The notes under the pieces are model-generated. The model was given only the letters and a program-made list of their open reading frames with translations, did no database searches and was not told the origin of the DNA. The translations under genes and the position numbers were made by a program. Shown here one piece after another: positions 8,488-16,902 of a stretch of DNA of 64,000 nt (the stretch's first letter is position 1; every line of letters starts with the position of its first letter). The DNA is from Niveibacterium sp. SC-1 (GTDB lineage: Bacteria > Pseudomonadota > Gammaproteobacteria > Burkholderiales > Rhodocyclaceae): the NCBI RefSeq assembly GCF_038235435.1, contig NZ_CP151275.1, forward strand, positions 2,480,001 through 2,544,000, read 5' to 3'.

Positions 8488-9576
8488 TCAGCTGCCTCCC
8501 AGGTAGGCGCATTCGCCGACGAAGTCCGTGCGGTAGCCCAAGCGCTGGTCGTAGAGATGCGTGGCGCCCACCACGTAGTAGGTGTTGTCGTACTGCACGC
8601 CCAGGCCGCTGAGGCTCACATGACAACCGACGCGCAGCTTGGCGTTGCCTTCGGCCGTGCCTTGCACCCGCAGGAAGCGGCGCGCGCGCTGGTCGAAGGC
8701 CGCCTGCGCGAGCGCCGTGGCTTCGGCATCGCTGGCGACCGCGAAGTGACCGATGTTCTCGGGCCGGTCGCCGAAGGCGTCCTTGAGCAGGCTCGCGCCG
8801 GTCTTGCCCGTGCCGGGGCCGATATGCGCGCCCGAACTGATCTCCGCCTTCACCGCGGCGCCGTCGGCGGGGTTCCAGCCGCGCACGCTCACGGCGGTCG
8901 CCTGTTCGGAGAGGTCGGCACAGACCCGTGCCCGTGCGAGCTGGCTGAAGAGCGTGAGCTCGATGGCGCCGCGCTTCACGTCCCCGCGCGGCGAGACCTG
9001 CAGTTCCGTGCCGCTGATCTGCAGGTCCGCATCGAAGCGCGAGAGTAGACGCCGCAGGAAGGCGAGGTCGCTCTCGTTGTACTGCACCCAGGTGGCGGTG
9101 GGGCTGCTGAGACCGGTGATCACCGGCGTGAGGCCCAGATCGCCCGCCACGGCACGCACGATGTCGGCCGGCGATTGCTGGGTGTAGACCTTGCTGCGAC
9201 GCGCGAGCCGCGCCTGTTGCAGGGCGTCTTCGGCCAGCACCGAGAGTTCGGGCGGCACGCCGGTCTTGTAGTCCGCCTCCAGCGCGGTGATCTTGCCGCG
9301 GAAGATTTCGCGCGGCTCGGACTCGTCACCCGCATAGACCTCGATCTGCGCCCCGAGCTTCATCTTCGAGCCCGCATCGAAAGCGATCTCGGCGCCACCA
9401 TTGGTGGTGCTCGCCCAGTTGGACAGGCGCAGCTCAAGCCGGCTCATGCCACCCTCGGACTCCTCCATCTTCATCGCGAGCAGGAGTTCGGAGGCGCGCG
9501 CATCGGCCTGACCGCCCAGCCGCAAGGTGGGGCGGGCGCGGTAGATGGCGGCCTGGCTGACGGAGGTTTCGCTCAT
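8488..9576 (-). CDS. eCIS hub protein (gp27/late-control-D-like, N-terminal half of Pvc8)
   Basis: A 362-aa protein with the gp27 pattern: a beta-barrel start (RARPTLRLGGQ), EIFRGKITALEADYKTG, then SPADIVRAVAGDLGLTP and NESDLAFLRRLLSRFDADL, ending with GVQYDNTYYVVGATHLYD. It trimerises at the baseplate centre and adapts the 6-fold tube to the 3-fold spike in known systems. It is immediately followed by the spike gene, so the pair replaces the fused Pvc8. Confidence 0.88.
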   Translation of the reverse strand: MSETSVSQAAIYRARPTLRLGGQADARASELLLAMKMEESEGGMSRLELRLSNWASTTNGGAEIAFDAGSKMKLGAQIEVYAGDESEPREIFRGKITALEADYKTGVPPELSVLAEDALQQARLARRSKVYTQQSPADIVRAVAGDLGLTPVITGLSSPTATWVQYNESDLAFLRRLLSRFDADLQISGTELQVSPRGDVKRGAIELTLFSQLARARVCADLSEQATAVSVRGWNPADGAAVKAEISSGAHIGPGTGKTGASLLKDAFGDRPENIGHFAVASDAEATALAQAAFDQRARRFLRVQGTAEGNAKLRVGCHVSLSGLGVQYDNTYYVVGATHLYDQRLGYRTDFVGECAYLGGS

Positions 9577-9606
9577 CGCGGCTTCCTCGCTGCGGCTGAT
9601 CGGGCA

Positions 9607-9774
9607 TCAATCGGCAATGGCGCGTTGCGCGCGCTCGCGCATGAGCACGAGTTCGCGCCGCAGCAACTCGGCGGGGTCGAAGTCCTGCGGAGGCGACGAA
9701 CCTGCCGGCTGCGCCGACTCGGTGCCACGCTCGGGAGCGATCTCGCCGCTGATTTCTTCGAACACGATGGGCAT
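9607..9774 (-). CDS. 55-aa DUF5908-like small eCIS protein
   Basis: Translating the gap between the Pvc7-like and hub genes gives a 55-aa frame from ATG 9774 to TGA 9607: MPIVFEEISG at the start, a Pro/Ser linker, and a charged helix ELLRRELVLMRERAQ at the end. Known eCIS loci carry a small DUF5908 protein in exactly this slot with the same plan (short beta start, amphipathic C-terminal helix). The family call rests on position and pattern, so it is tentative; function is unknown. Confidence 0.6.
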   Translation of the reverse strand: MPIVFEEISGEIAPERGTESAQPAGSSPPQDFDPAELLRRELVLMRERAQRAIAD

Positions 9775-9785
9775 GGCGCGTCTCC

Positions 9786-10943
9786 CTAGTTGAAGCTGAT
9801 GCGCGAAGTCAGATCGGCGCTCGCGCCGACATCCGCAGACAGGCTGGCCCCTGCGCTGGCCTGGGCCCGGCCACCGGCGGCAAACTGTGCCGAGGCACCG
9901 GTCGCGACACTGCTCGATGGCGCAAACAGCGCGCGGCCACTGGGCGGGCTCACCGAGGCACTGGCGCCGCCCCGCAGGAGGGCGAAGGCACCCGCACTGG
10001 CACTGACGCCGGCACTGGCCGAGGCTCCGGCACTCGCCCCCGCAGAGAAGCTGGCTCCCGCTCCGGCACTCGCGCCTGCACTGAAGCCGATACCTGCACC
10101 GGCGCCCAGCCCCACGCCGGCGCCTGCGCTCAATCCGATTCCGGCGCCGGCCCCCGCGCTGAGGCCGATGCCGGCGCCGGCACCTATGCCTATGCCTGCA
10201 CCTGCGCCGATTCCGATCCCCGCTCCGGCGCTCGCGCCCACCGAGAAAGCGGCTGCGGCCTGCAGGCTCACGTCCGCACTCACGGCCAGTGTTGCGCTGG
10301 CGTCGAAGCGCAGCGAGGCCGAGCCGTTGAGCGCGGCGATCGCACGGGCGGCGCGCGGGTCGCCCAGCGCATTGGCCAGACCCGAAGCCCCGCCCGGCCC
10401 GCTGGACTGTCCGCCGCCGGGTTGTGGATGCACCGTCGGCTCATTCGGCGAGAGTCCGCCATCCACGTTGGCCGGATCGTTGTGGGCGCTCTCGAAGACC
10501 ACGTCCTGGCTGCCCAGGGTGATGTCCACCGTCGAGCGCAGCGGCACGCCGCCTGCTGCGAAGAACTCGATGGTCTCCTTGTACTGCTCGACGATGCCGC
10601 TGAAGCGATACACACCCCAGCCGAACTCCACCAGCGGCGGCGCCTTGTTCTTGTCGTCGCCAAAGGGCTGCAGGAGCTTGACCATCTCGTCGGTGTAGAC
10701 ACGGATGTCCTCGCCGGTGTCGGTGGTGTCGAAGACCAGCTGCATCGAGAGCTTGGCGGTGGTCTGGCTGACGTGCTGCTTCTTCTTCGCGCCCTGGCCT
10801 TCCTCCTTCACCGTGTTCTGCACGGTGTACTGGAGCGAGTCCGGGTTGAAGTGCACCGGCACCTCCACGCGCTGGGAGGCCGGCCCGCTCATGGTCTTGA
10901 AGCGGGCGGTTTCCAGTTTTTCGGGCGGAGGGGTGGCGGGCAT
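9786..10943 (-). CDS. eCIS tube/baseplate adaptor (Pvc7-like) with Gly/Ala-rich C-terminal tail
   Basis: A 385-aa protein. Residues 1-155 match contractile-injection tube adaptor proteins: VHFNPDSLQYTVQNT, then LSMQLVFDTTDTGEDIR and PPLVEFGWGVYRFSGIVEQ and DITLGSQDV. Relatives normally end with a LysM-type domain; here I see none. Residues ~190-235 are Ala-rich, residues ~236-320 are almost only G, A, S, I, L, V and F in a GAGIGIGAGAG-like pattern, and the chain ends LTSRISFN. The tail could be a flexible or aggregating extension. It follows tube 2 by 24 bp. Confidence 0.82.
   Translation of the reverse strand: MPATPPPEKLETARFKTMSGPASQRVEVPVHFNPDSLQYTVQNTVKEEGQGAKKKQHVSQTTAKLSMQLVFDTTDTGEDIRVYTDEMVKLLQPFGDDKNKAPPLVEFGWGVYRFSGIVEQYKETIEFFAAGGVPLRSTVDITLGSQDVVFESAHNDPANVDGGLSPNEPTVHPQPGGGQSSGPGGASGLANALGDPRAARAIAALNGSASLRFDASATLAVSADVSLQAAAAFSVGASAGAGIGIGAGAGIGIGAGAGIGLSAGAGAGIGLSAGAGVGLGAGAGIGFSAGASAGAGASFSAGASAGASASAGVSASAGAFALLRGGASASVSPPSGRALFAPSSSVATGASAQFAAGGRAQASAGASLSADVGASADLTSRISFN
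9984..10238 (-). repeat. Gly/Ala-rich coding repeat
   Basis: Codons 236-320 of the Pvc7-like gene form an irregular repeat of about 8-12 codons (GAGIGIGA, GAGIGLSA, GAGVGLGA, GASAGAGA). The composition is silk- or elastin-like. Codons vary between copies, so this is an old or selected protein repeat rather than a fresh DNA duplication. Confidence 0.75.
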
Positions 10944-10967
10944 GGCGGTTTCCTTGGTCGGCCGGGG

Positions 10968-11462
10968 TCAGGCGATCAGGCTCAATCCTTCGTGCACCAG
11001 ATGCAGCTCTTCGATGCCGACCTCCGCGCCGCGCGCGTTCAGGTCAGCCGCCTTGAACTTCACCGGCATCGCGCGCGCAAGCTTCCAGGTGAGCGCCGGT
11101 GCGCCGGTGCTGTTGCGCATCTCGATCTCGACCGAGAGCCGGTACGCATAGGCGCCGCCCGTGAGCAGCTGAAACCAGTTCCACAGATCGCGCGTGCTGG
11201 TCATGCCGCGCTTGAGCACCACTGTGGCGAAGCTGACCCGGCCCATGCGTTGGGCCGGCCCGTAGTTGCTGCCGCCGACCTTGATGACCTTGGGCTCCAC
11301 CGTCGCCTCCAACCCGGTGCACTCCGCGAAGGCGCCGCTGCACAGTGGCACGTCCGAGCCCTCGGGCGGCGCGAGCAGGGCGTCGCGGCGGAAGCGCACA
11401 TGGAAGTTGAAGACCTGTAGCGGTGCGAGCTGGTTTTCATTGAGGTCGTCGGGATTCGCCAT
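10968..11462 (-). CDS. eCIS inner tube protein 2 (Pvc5/Afp5-like)
   Basis: A 164-aa protein with a good ribosome-binding site (gaggagaagg) before ATG 11462. It has the tube fold pattern: FNFHVRFR, CSGAFAECTGLEATVEPKVI, RGMTSTRDLWNWFQLLTG and a final GIEELHLVHEGLSLIA. The second tube protein in Afp/PVC loci sits at the baseplate end of the tube; the neighbouring Pvc7-like gene supports that role. Confidence 0.85.
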   Translation of the reverse strand: MANPDDLNENQLAPLQVFNFHVRFRRDALLAPPEGSDVPLCSGAFAECTGLEATVEPKVIKVGGSNYGPAQRMGRVSFATVVLKRGMTSTRDLWNWFQLLTGGAYAYRLSVEIEMRNSTGAPALTWKLARAMPVKFKAADLNARGAEVGIEELHLVHEGLSLIA

Positions 11463-11481
11463 GGCCTTCTCCTCGTTCCTC

Positions 11482-13092
11482 CTAGGCGACTTCGCGCACT
11501 TGTGCGCCCGCACCGGCGCCGACGCTCATGTCGAGCACGACCGTGATGCGGGTGATCGCTGCGGCGGGCAGTACCGTCACGTAGGCAATCAGGCGGCCGT
11601 TGTCGAGATCGTCCTGGCTCATCGTGCTGCGGTCGCAACGCACGCTGTAGGCTTCCTCTGCGTTCGCGCCGGCGAAAGCACCTTCGCGCCAGAAGGCGGA
11701 GAGCATGTCCTCGAAGCTGCGCCGCAGCGTGGCCCAGAGCGCAGGGCCATTCGGCTCGAAGCAGTGCACCTCGCCGAAGCGCCGCGCGCTGCGGCGGATC
11801 GCCAGGATCAAGCGGCGGCTGCCGCCGAAGCGCAGGGCGATATCTACGGTGCTCACCACGTCCGAGATCACCGTGCGACCCTCGGGCTCCGGTGCGATCA
11901 CGCACAGGCGTTCGGCCAGCGCCTCGGTGGGGTTGCCCGGTCCCAGGCCCGCGGCAGGCAGCGGCGTGAGCCCGACGACGTCGTCCAGCACCACGCCACC
12001 GACCGAACGGAAGGTCCCGCGCAGTAGCGCGTTGCGCGCGAGCAGGCCGGCGAAGACGCCGTCTGCAGGCTCCAGGGACTCCGGCAGGTCGTCCGAGCGC
12101 GTGGTGCGCAGCCAGGGCCACACGATCTGAGCGAAGTGCGCCCCCAGCGTACCGGTGCCGTCGCCCGGCGCCGTGGCGGACTCCAGCACGCCCACGCCGC
12201 GCAGGAAGTCGAGCAGGCGACTTTCGGCATGGGTGCGGATGGCGGCCTCATCGTGTCGTGCATCCGCCAGCGCGAGGGGTAGGGCGCCGACGAAGAGCAT
12301 GTCGAGCGACCAGCGCGTGAGGAAACTGCAGACCTCCAGCGCCGCATCGCGCCAGGCGATGAAACCGGCCTCGTCGCACCGTGGCGCCTGCACGCCCCGT
12401 AGCCCATCGTCGCCCGGTAAAGCGGGTTCGTCCTCGCTGCATTCGACGAAGACTTCCGGCGGCGGCGCAGGGGTGAAAGCGGTAGGTGGCGGCAGTGGGT
12501 CGGCCGCACACACATCGGGCAGGTCGGGCAGGCAGACGTGGCTTACCTCGCCCAGCGCATAGAGATGGTCCGTGCCGCGCCAGAGCCACGGGTCGCCCGG
12601 ATCGAAGGGCAGGGCCTCCTGCGAGGGGAGAGCCGGCCGCGCAATCGCGGGGATCAGGGCATGCAGGCGCGCCGCGCGGTTGGCCGCACGGCCGCCCGAA
12701 GTCTCCAGCGCAGGAAAGGGATCGCCCGCGCGGATCACGATGGCGCGCCGCCCGCCCGTCGCGAAGAAGCTGCGCACGGCAGCACCCAGCAAGCTCGCGC
12801 AGCGCGCCGTACCGCTCGCACTCACCGGGCGTTGCTCCCAGGCGAAGAGCCGGGCGAAGGCGTCCCAGGAGTCCAGCGCTACCGGCAGCTGCAGGAGCGA
12901 CTCCAGCGCCTGCGGGCTGCGCGCCCAGGGTCCGTTCACCCAGCCCCCGGCGCGCAGCGCTTCGCGCTGTTCATCCGCGAGGAGCGTACCGGACCGCCGC
13001 GCAACAAAGCCGATGAAGCAGGCGATGTCGGTGCGGTCGGGCGACACCGCGCGTTGCGGTGGAGCCGTCTCGAAGCGCAGGCCGCTGAGCAT
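11482..13092 (-). CDS. eCIS tail sheath protein 2 (divergent, Pvc3/4-like)
   Basis: A 536-aa protein starting at MLSGLRFETA, 22 bp after tube 1; a longer in-frame start would overlap tube 1. The N-terminus (DIACFIGFVARRSG) and C-terminus (CFEPNGPALWATLRRSFEDM, then VRCDRSTMSQDDLDNGRLIA) align with sheath 1 (FEPNGPRLWTNI, VRCDRSTMTQNDLDNGRLI). The middle is unlike sheath 1 and includes a Pro-rich loop near residues 205-240. In Afp and PVC secondary sheath proteins occupy the baseplate-proximal ring, which is the likely role here. Confidence 0.85.
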   Translation of the reverse strand: MLSGLRFETAPPQRAVSPDRTDIACFIGFVARRSGTLLADEQREALRAGGWVNGPWARSPQALESLLQLPVALDSWDAFARLFAWEQRPVSASGTARCASLLGAAVRSFFATGGRRAIVIRAGDPFPALETSGGRAANRAARLHALIPAIARPALPSQEALPFDPGDPWLWRGTDHLYALGEVSHVCLPDLPDVCAADPLPPPTAFTPAPPPEVFVECSEDEPALPGDDGLRGVQAPRCDEAGFIAWRDAALEVCSFLTRWSLDMLFVGALPLALADARHDEAAIRTHAESRLLDFLRGVGVLESATAPGDGTGTLGAHFAQIVWPWLRTTRSDDLPESLEPADGVFAGLLARNALLRGTFRSVGGVVLDDVVGLTPLPAAGLGPGNPTEALAERLCVIAPEPEGRTVISDVVSTVDIALRFGGSRRLILAIRRSARRFGEVHCFEPNGPALWATLRRSFEDMLSAFWREGAFAGANAEEAYSVRCDRSTMSQDDLDNGRLIAYVTVLPAAAITRITVVLDMSVGAGAGAQVREVA

Positions 13093-13114
13093 GGGCAGGT
13101 TCGTCCGGCCGCGC

Positions 13115-13561
13115 TCAGGCGAGGATCTCGAGGGTTTCGGCGGAGAAGACAATCTCTTCCATCGCCACGTCGCCGCCGCCCTTGCCGGCCAGGGTGGGGC
13201 CGGTGTACTTCATCGGGATCACGCCGCGCAGCAACCAGGACTGCACCGGTTGCTGGGCCTCGTCGCGCAGCGTGATCTTCATCGTCTTCTGCGCGGCTTC
13301 CGGCCCCCCGGTGCGGGCGAGCTTGATCCAGTCGAAGAGCTTCTTCGAGTTGATGATGCCGCGCTTGCCGGTGACGTCCGAGGCAGTGTGGATGCCCGGG
13401 ATCTTGCGCGTGTGGTTTTCCTTCTCGTTGCCGTTGCGGTACTCGGCGATCTTGATTTCGCTGCCGATCCCGGAGATGTCCGAGAAGCCGCCCAGCAGCC
13501 CCTCGTCGTTGTCGAACTCGACGATGTAGTTAAACGCACCGTAGGGAGTGTTCCTGGCCAT
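13115..13561 (-). CDS. eCIS inner tube protein 1 (Pvc1/Afp1-like)
   Basis: A 148-aa protein matching the conserved major tube subunit: YGAFNYIVEFDNDEGLLGGF, then IPGIHTASDVTGKRGIINS and KLFDWIKLARTGG, ending EEIVFSAETLEILA. Length and motifs are typical. An aggag ribosome-binding site precedes ATG 13561. It builds the rigid tube pushed through the target membrane when the sheath contracts. Confidence 0.93.
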   Translation of the reverse strand: MARNTPYGAFNYIVEFDNDEGLLGGFSDISGIGSEIKIAEYRNGNEKENHTRKIPGIHTASDVTGKRGIINSKKLFDWIKLARTGGPEAAQKTMKITLRDEAQQPVQSWLLRGVIPMKYTGPTLAGKGGGDVAMEEIVFSAETLEILA

Positions 13562-13581
13562 GGCTTGCTCCTATCGCGTCG

Positions 13582-15336
13582 TCACTTTGCGTCGGCCGTC
13601 TTCTGGCCGATGCGGAAGATCACGAACTCTGCGGGCTTGATGATCGCCACGCCGATCAGGCAGATGAGGCGCCCGTTGTCGAGATCGTTCTGCGTCATCG
13701 TGCTGCGGTCGCAGCGCACGAAGAAGGCCTGCTCCACGGTGTCACCGAGCAGGGCGCCGCCGCGCCACTCGTTGTAGAGAAAGTCGGAGATCGTCTGGGT
13801 GATGTTGGTCCACAGACGCGGTCCGTTCGGCTCGAACACCGCCCATTGCGTACCGCGATCGATCGAGGCTTCGAGGTAGTTGAAGTAGCGCCGGTCGGAG
13901 ACGTACTTCCACTCCGGGTCAGAGGAAATCAGGCGGGCGCCCCACACGCGGTAGCCGCGGCCGCTGAGCAGGCGCAGGCAGTTCACGCCGATCGGGTTCA
14001 GCACTTCCTGCTGGCCGAAGTTCACATCGATCTCGAAGCGCAGCGCGCTGCGTACCACCTCGTTGGCCGGCGCCTTGTAGACGCCGCGCTGCACATCGTT
14101 GCGGGCATAGATGCCGCAGACGTAGCTCGAGGGCGGCAGCGCGATTTCGCGCGGGATGTCGTCGCGACCTGCGCGCGCGTTGGGATTGGAAACCACCACC
14201 CAGGGGTAGTAGAGCGCTGCGCGGGTGGAGTCCATCTGGCCGCGCAGGGCGCGCACCTGGCTGGGCAACTGCTCGGGCGGCGTGTCCAGCACCGAGATCC
14301 GGTAGGCGCGGCGTGCCTCGGCATGCGAGATGAGCGCGCTCGCGATCGCTTGTGCGTCGGTGTAGGCGGATGAACCGGGCGCTGCGACGATGGAGACGTC
14401 TTCCAGCGCGGCGATTTCCCCGAGTGCGAGCGCGTACTCGGTGGCCGTAGGCGCAGCGCCGTCCGCCCCATTGATGAGTACGAAACGGTTCTGCAGTTGG
14501 CCCAATGCATTGGCCGTCGCGCCGGTGAAGAGCGCGGTATGCAGGCCTAGGGCACTGACCGCGCCGCCGATAGTGATCGCGAAGGCGTTCTGCAGATAGT
14601 CCGCCCGCCGGCCCGGCGTCTGCGCGAGGATGTGGCCGACCCAGCGTGGATTGTCCGCACCGAAACCCAGGTCGTCCCAGCTCATGTCTTCGCCGTCGGC
14701 GTCCGTCGCCACCAGTTGCAGGCTGACGAAACGCGGCGTCGCGCCGGCAAGGGTGGCGACGTCCTCGGCGGCGTCGCTGGGCGTCGCCGCCGGATGCCAG
14801 GTGGTGCCGACCTTCACATGGAGTGCGGTCGCAGCGTCCGCGCCGGTGCGCAGCAGGGTGCCCGGCTGGGCCGTCCCCATGGTGGCCGCGGCGGCCGGGG
14901 TCACGACTTCGCGCACCACCACGCTGCCGTTGCCGACAGCGCCCGGAAAGCGCGCCACGAAACCCACGGCCTGATCGGCCGGGGTTGCGGCCGCCGTGAC
15001 GGCAACGCTCGCAGCCACGGCGGAGGCACTGACTGCGCGCGACACGTACAGGCGCGAGCCGCCTTCGTTGAAGTAGGCGAGCACGCCATGCGCAAGGAAG
15101 TTCGTATCGGGCGAAGTGTCCGTGAGCGAGAAGTCCGCGTAGCCGCCATAGATGCGCAGGAAGTCGCCGAAGCTGGTGAGCAGCTCAGGCGTTTCCTGGT
15201 CCTCTTCGTCGACCCGGTAGGGGCCTTTGCGGGTCGGTCCGACGAAGGCGGTGGTGCTGGTTCCGACGCCTTCGATCGACTTGGCGCGGAAACTCGTTTC
15301 CTCGACGTACACGCCTGGTGCGAGATATTCAGGCAT
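13582..15336 (-). CDS. eCIS major tail sheath protein (Pvc2/Afp2-like)
   Basis: A 584-aa protein. The N-terminus MPEYLAPGVYVEETSFRAKS, with TSTTAFVGPTRKGP after it, is the hallmark of contractile sheath subunits. The C-terminal domain (WAVFEPNGPRLWTNITQTIS, EQAFFVRCDRSTMTQNDLDN, GRLICLIGVAIIKPAEFVIF) forms the inter-subunit handshake strands. A variable surface domain lies between about residues 100 and 330. A strong ribosome-binding site (aaaggagct) precedes ATG 15336. Tube 1 follows 20 bp later. Confidence 0.94.
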   Translation of the reverse strand: MPEYLAPGVYVEETSFRAKSIEGVGTSTTAFVGPTRKGPYRVDEEDQETPELLTSFGDFLRIYGGYADFSLTDTSPDTNFLAHGVLAYFNEGGSRLYVSRAVSASAVAASVAVTAAATPADQAVGFVARFPGAVGNGSVVVREVVTPAAAATMGTAQPGTLLRTGADAATALHVKVGTTWHPAATPSDAAEDVATLAGATPRFVSLQLVATDADGEDMSWDDLGFGADNPRWVGHILAQTPGRRADYLQNAFAITIGGAVSALGLHTALFTGATANALGQLQNRFVLINGADGAAPTATEYALALGEIAALEDVSIVAAPGSSAYTDAQAIASALISHAEARRAYRISVLDTPPEQLPSQVRALRGQMDSTRAALYYPWVVVSNPNARAGRDDIPREIALPPSSYVCGIYARNDVQRGVYKAPANEVVRSALRFEIDVNFGQQEVLNPIGVNCLRLLSGRGYRVWGARLISSDPEWKYVSDRRYFNYLEASIDRGTQWAVFEPNGPRLWTNITQTISDFLYNEWRGGALLGDTVEQAFFVRCDRSTMTQNDLDNGRLICLIGVAIIKPAEFVIFRIGQKTADAK

Positions 15337-15446
15337 GGCTCAGCTCCTTTCGGCGCGGTTGGGCAGGACGCGCAGTCCCGCGGGGCAAAGTCGTGTCCAC
15401 GCCGGCAGGGCACGTGGGCGGGTCGTCGGGGCGTGGCCGGTTGGGG

Positions 15447-16250
15447 TCATGGCAGCGTCACGACGACTGAAAGGGATTGGGTCCGGCGCGCGGCGATGGC
15501 GAGCGCCTGGTTGGTGGTCGGCAGGTTCGCCGCGGACTCAAGTACATCCGGATCTACCAGCGGAATGCGTAGCGCCCGGCGCCCCTGTGCCACCACGGCG
15601 GGTGGCGTGCGCGTGCCCTGGGCGGGATCGAAGATCACCTGCAGGCTCACGTCGATCTGGGTGATCACCACGGCGTTCTCATCCTCGGAGAAGGTGGTCA
15701 CCGGGACTCCCGCCACCGGAACCAGCGCCTCGCCACGCCAGTCGCTGAGGCCACGCGCGAGCACCTGGTTGTTGCGCAGGACGCGTACCAGCGCGCCGCC
15801 GAGCAGGTCGCCGTTGTTCGCAGCGATGGAAAGACGCAGCACGGCCCAGTTGGTCGCGAGGGCGGCGGAGGGCGAGGGCAGCATGGGCACCGGAATCGGC
15901 CGGAACAGCGAGGACGCGTTCGCCGCCTGGGCCGGATCCGCCTCGCGGGGCAGGGCGATCGTGGCCAGCCGTGGCAGGTAGGCGCCCGAGGGATCGCTGA
16001 GGCTGAGCGTCAGCGCCACGCTGCCCACGGCCGGCGTTGGGGGCGGCGCGGAAAAGCTCGCCTCGTGGGCCGCCAGTCCCGGCGCGGCCAGCAGGACATA
16101 GAGGCCACTGAGGTTGCGCAGGATGCGGGTACCTTCGGCGCTCACCGTGAGCGGCTGTGCGAGCGGCGTGCCAGTGACGGCATCGACCGGGCGCACCGCA
16201 CCGAGTACGCGTGATTCGATGCGTTCAAGCTCGCGAAAGGCGGTACTCAT
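15447..16250 (-). CDS. Unrecognised eCIS operon protein
   Basis: A 267-aa protein starting at MSTAFRELERIESRVLGAVR (ATG 16250); the longer upstream frame overlaps the DUF4255 gene. Residues about 30-120 look like a carboxypeptidase-regulatory or Ig-like beta-sandwich (TRILRNLSGLYVLLAAPGLA, SVALTLSLSDPSGAYLPRLA). Residues about 130-190 hold a second one (GALVRVLRNNQVLARGLSDW, RGEALVPVAGVPVTTF). The C-terminus is LPTTNQALAIAARRTQ. It sits between the tail-terminator and sheath genes. I cannot name a family; a tail-cap or sheath-assembly accessory is possible. Confidence 0.7.
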   Translation of the reverse strand: MSTAFRELERIESRVLGAVRPVDAVTGTPLAQPLTVSAEGTRILRNLSGLYVLLAAPGLAAHEASFSAPPPTPAVGSVALTLSLSDPSGAYLPRLATIALPREADPAQAANASSLFRPIPVPMLPSPSAALATNWAVLRLSIAANNGDLLGGALVRVLRNNQVLARGLSDWRGEALVPVAGVPVTTFSEDENAVVITQIDVSLQVIFDPAQGTRTPPAVVAQGRRALRIPLVDPDVLESAANLPTTNQALAIAARRTQSLSVVVTLP

Positions 16251-16302
16251 GCGCAGGCTCCCAAGGTCCGCGTTTCCCGTTTCGGCGCCAGGTGCCGCGG
16301 CA

Positions 16303-16890
16303 TCATGTGTCCTCGTGCCCGTAGGCGAAGCGCCGCGCCACGACCGGCAGGCTGTCGCCGCCCGCATCGTCCGGATCGAGCCGCACCAGGCGCGCAACGT
16401 AAGAGACCGAGAGCCGGTAGGCCGGGTCCAGAGCATCCCAGATGCGCATCACGTCCTCGGTACTGAGTTCCGCGGGAATTACCTGGATCACCTCGTCGCT
16501 GTCCCAACCGGCTTCGGGCGAGAGCGAGGACGCATCGAGCACGGGAAACTGATGCAACTGGCGCATCGCCCAAGCGATAGTCACCTGTTCGTCCAGCGGG
16601 TTCGATGCCCAGGCGGTGAGCAAGTAGTGCAGGTCCAGGCCCAGCGGCGCAGGCGCATCGTTGGGTGCCGCCGGCCGTCGCAGCGGCCGGCCGTGCTCGT
16701 TGACCGTGAGCCGGTAGAGGTAGAGCGAGAGATGCGTGGTCTCTTCGATATCGCCCGCCAGTTGGCCGGAGGACACCAGTTCGAAACCGCAGGCCGGCAT
16801 CGGCCGCCCATCCAGGTTGGCCGGGTAGGTGTTCCGGAGGAAGGTCATGATCGAGCTCCCCACCGAATGCACCGCAAAGACGTTTGCCAT
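16303..16890 (-). CDS. DUF4255 / Pvc16-type tail terminator protein
   Basis: A 195-aa protein with the DUF4255 (Pvc16 N-terminal) pattern: VFAVHSVGSSIMTFLRNTYP, THLSLYLYRLTVNEHGR and GLDLHYLLTAWASNPLDEQV, then IAWAMRQLHQFPVLDASSL. In Afp/PVC this protein caps the tube end and limits its length. It opens the structural part of the operon, 12 bp after the winged-helix gene. Confidence 0.9.
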   Translation of the reverse strand: MANVFAVHSVGSSIMTFLRNTYPANLDGRPMPACGFELVSSGQLAGDIEETTHLSLYLYRLTVNEHGRPLRRPAAPNDAPAPLGLDLHYLLTAWASNPLDEQVTIAWAMRQLHQFPVLDASSLSPEAGWDSDEVIQVIPAELSTEDVMRIWDALDPAYRLSVSYVARLVRLDPDDAGGDSLPVVARRFAYGHEDT

Positions 16891-16902
16891 CGGATGCGAC
16901 TC

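Noticed and set aside
9984..10238. Short repeats that might suggest a CRISPR array
   Set aside because: The units are irregular, in frame, and encode Gly/Ala repeats of a tube adaptor; there are no unique spacers of constant length.
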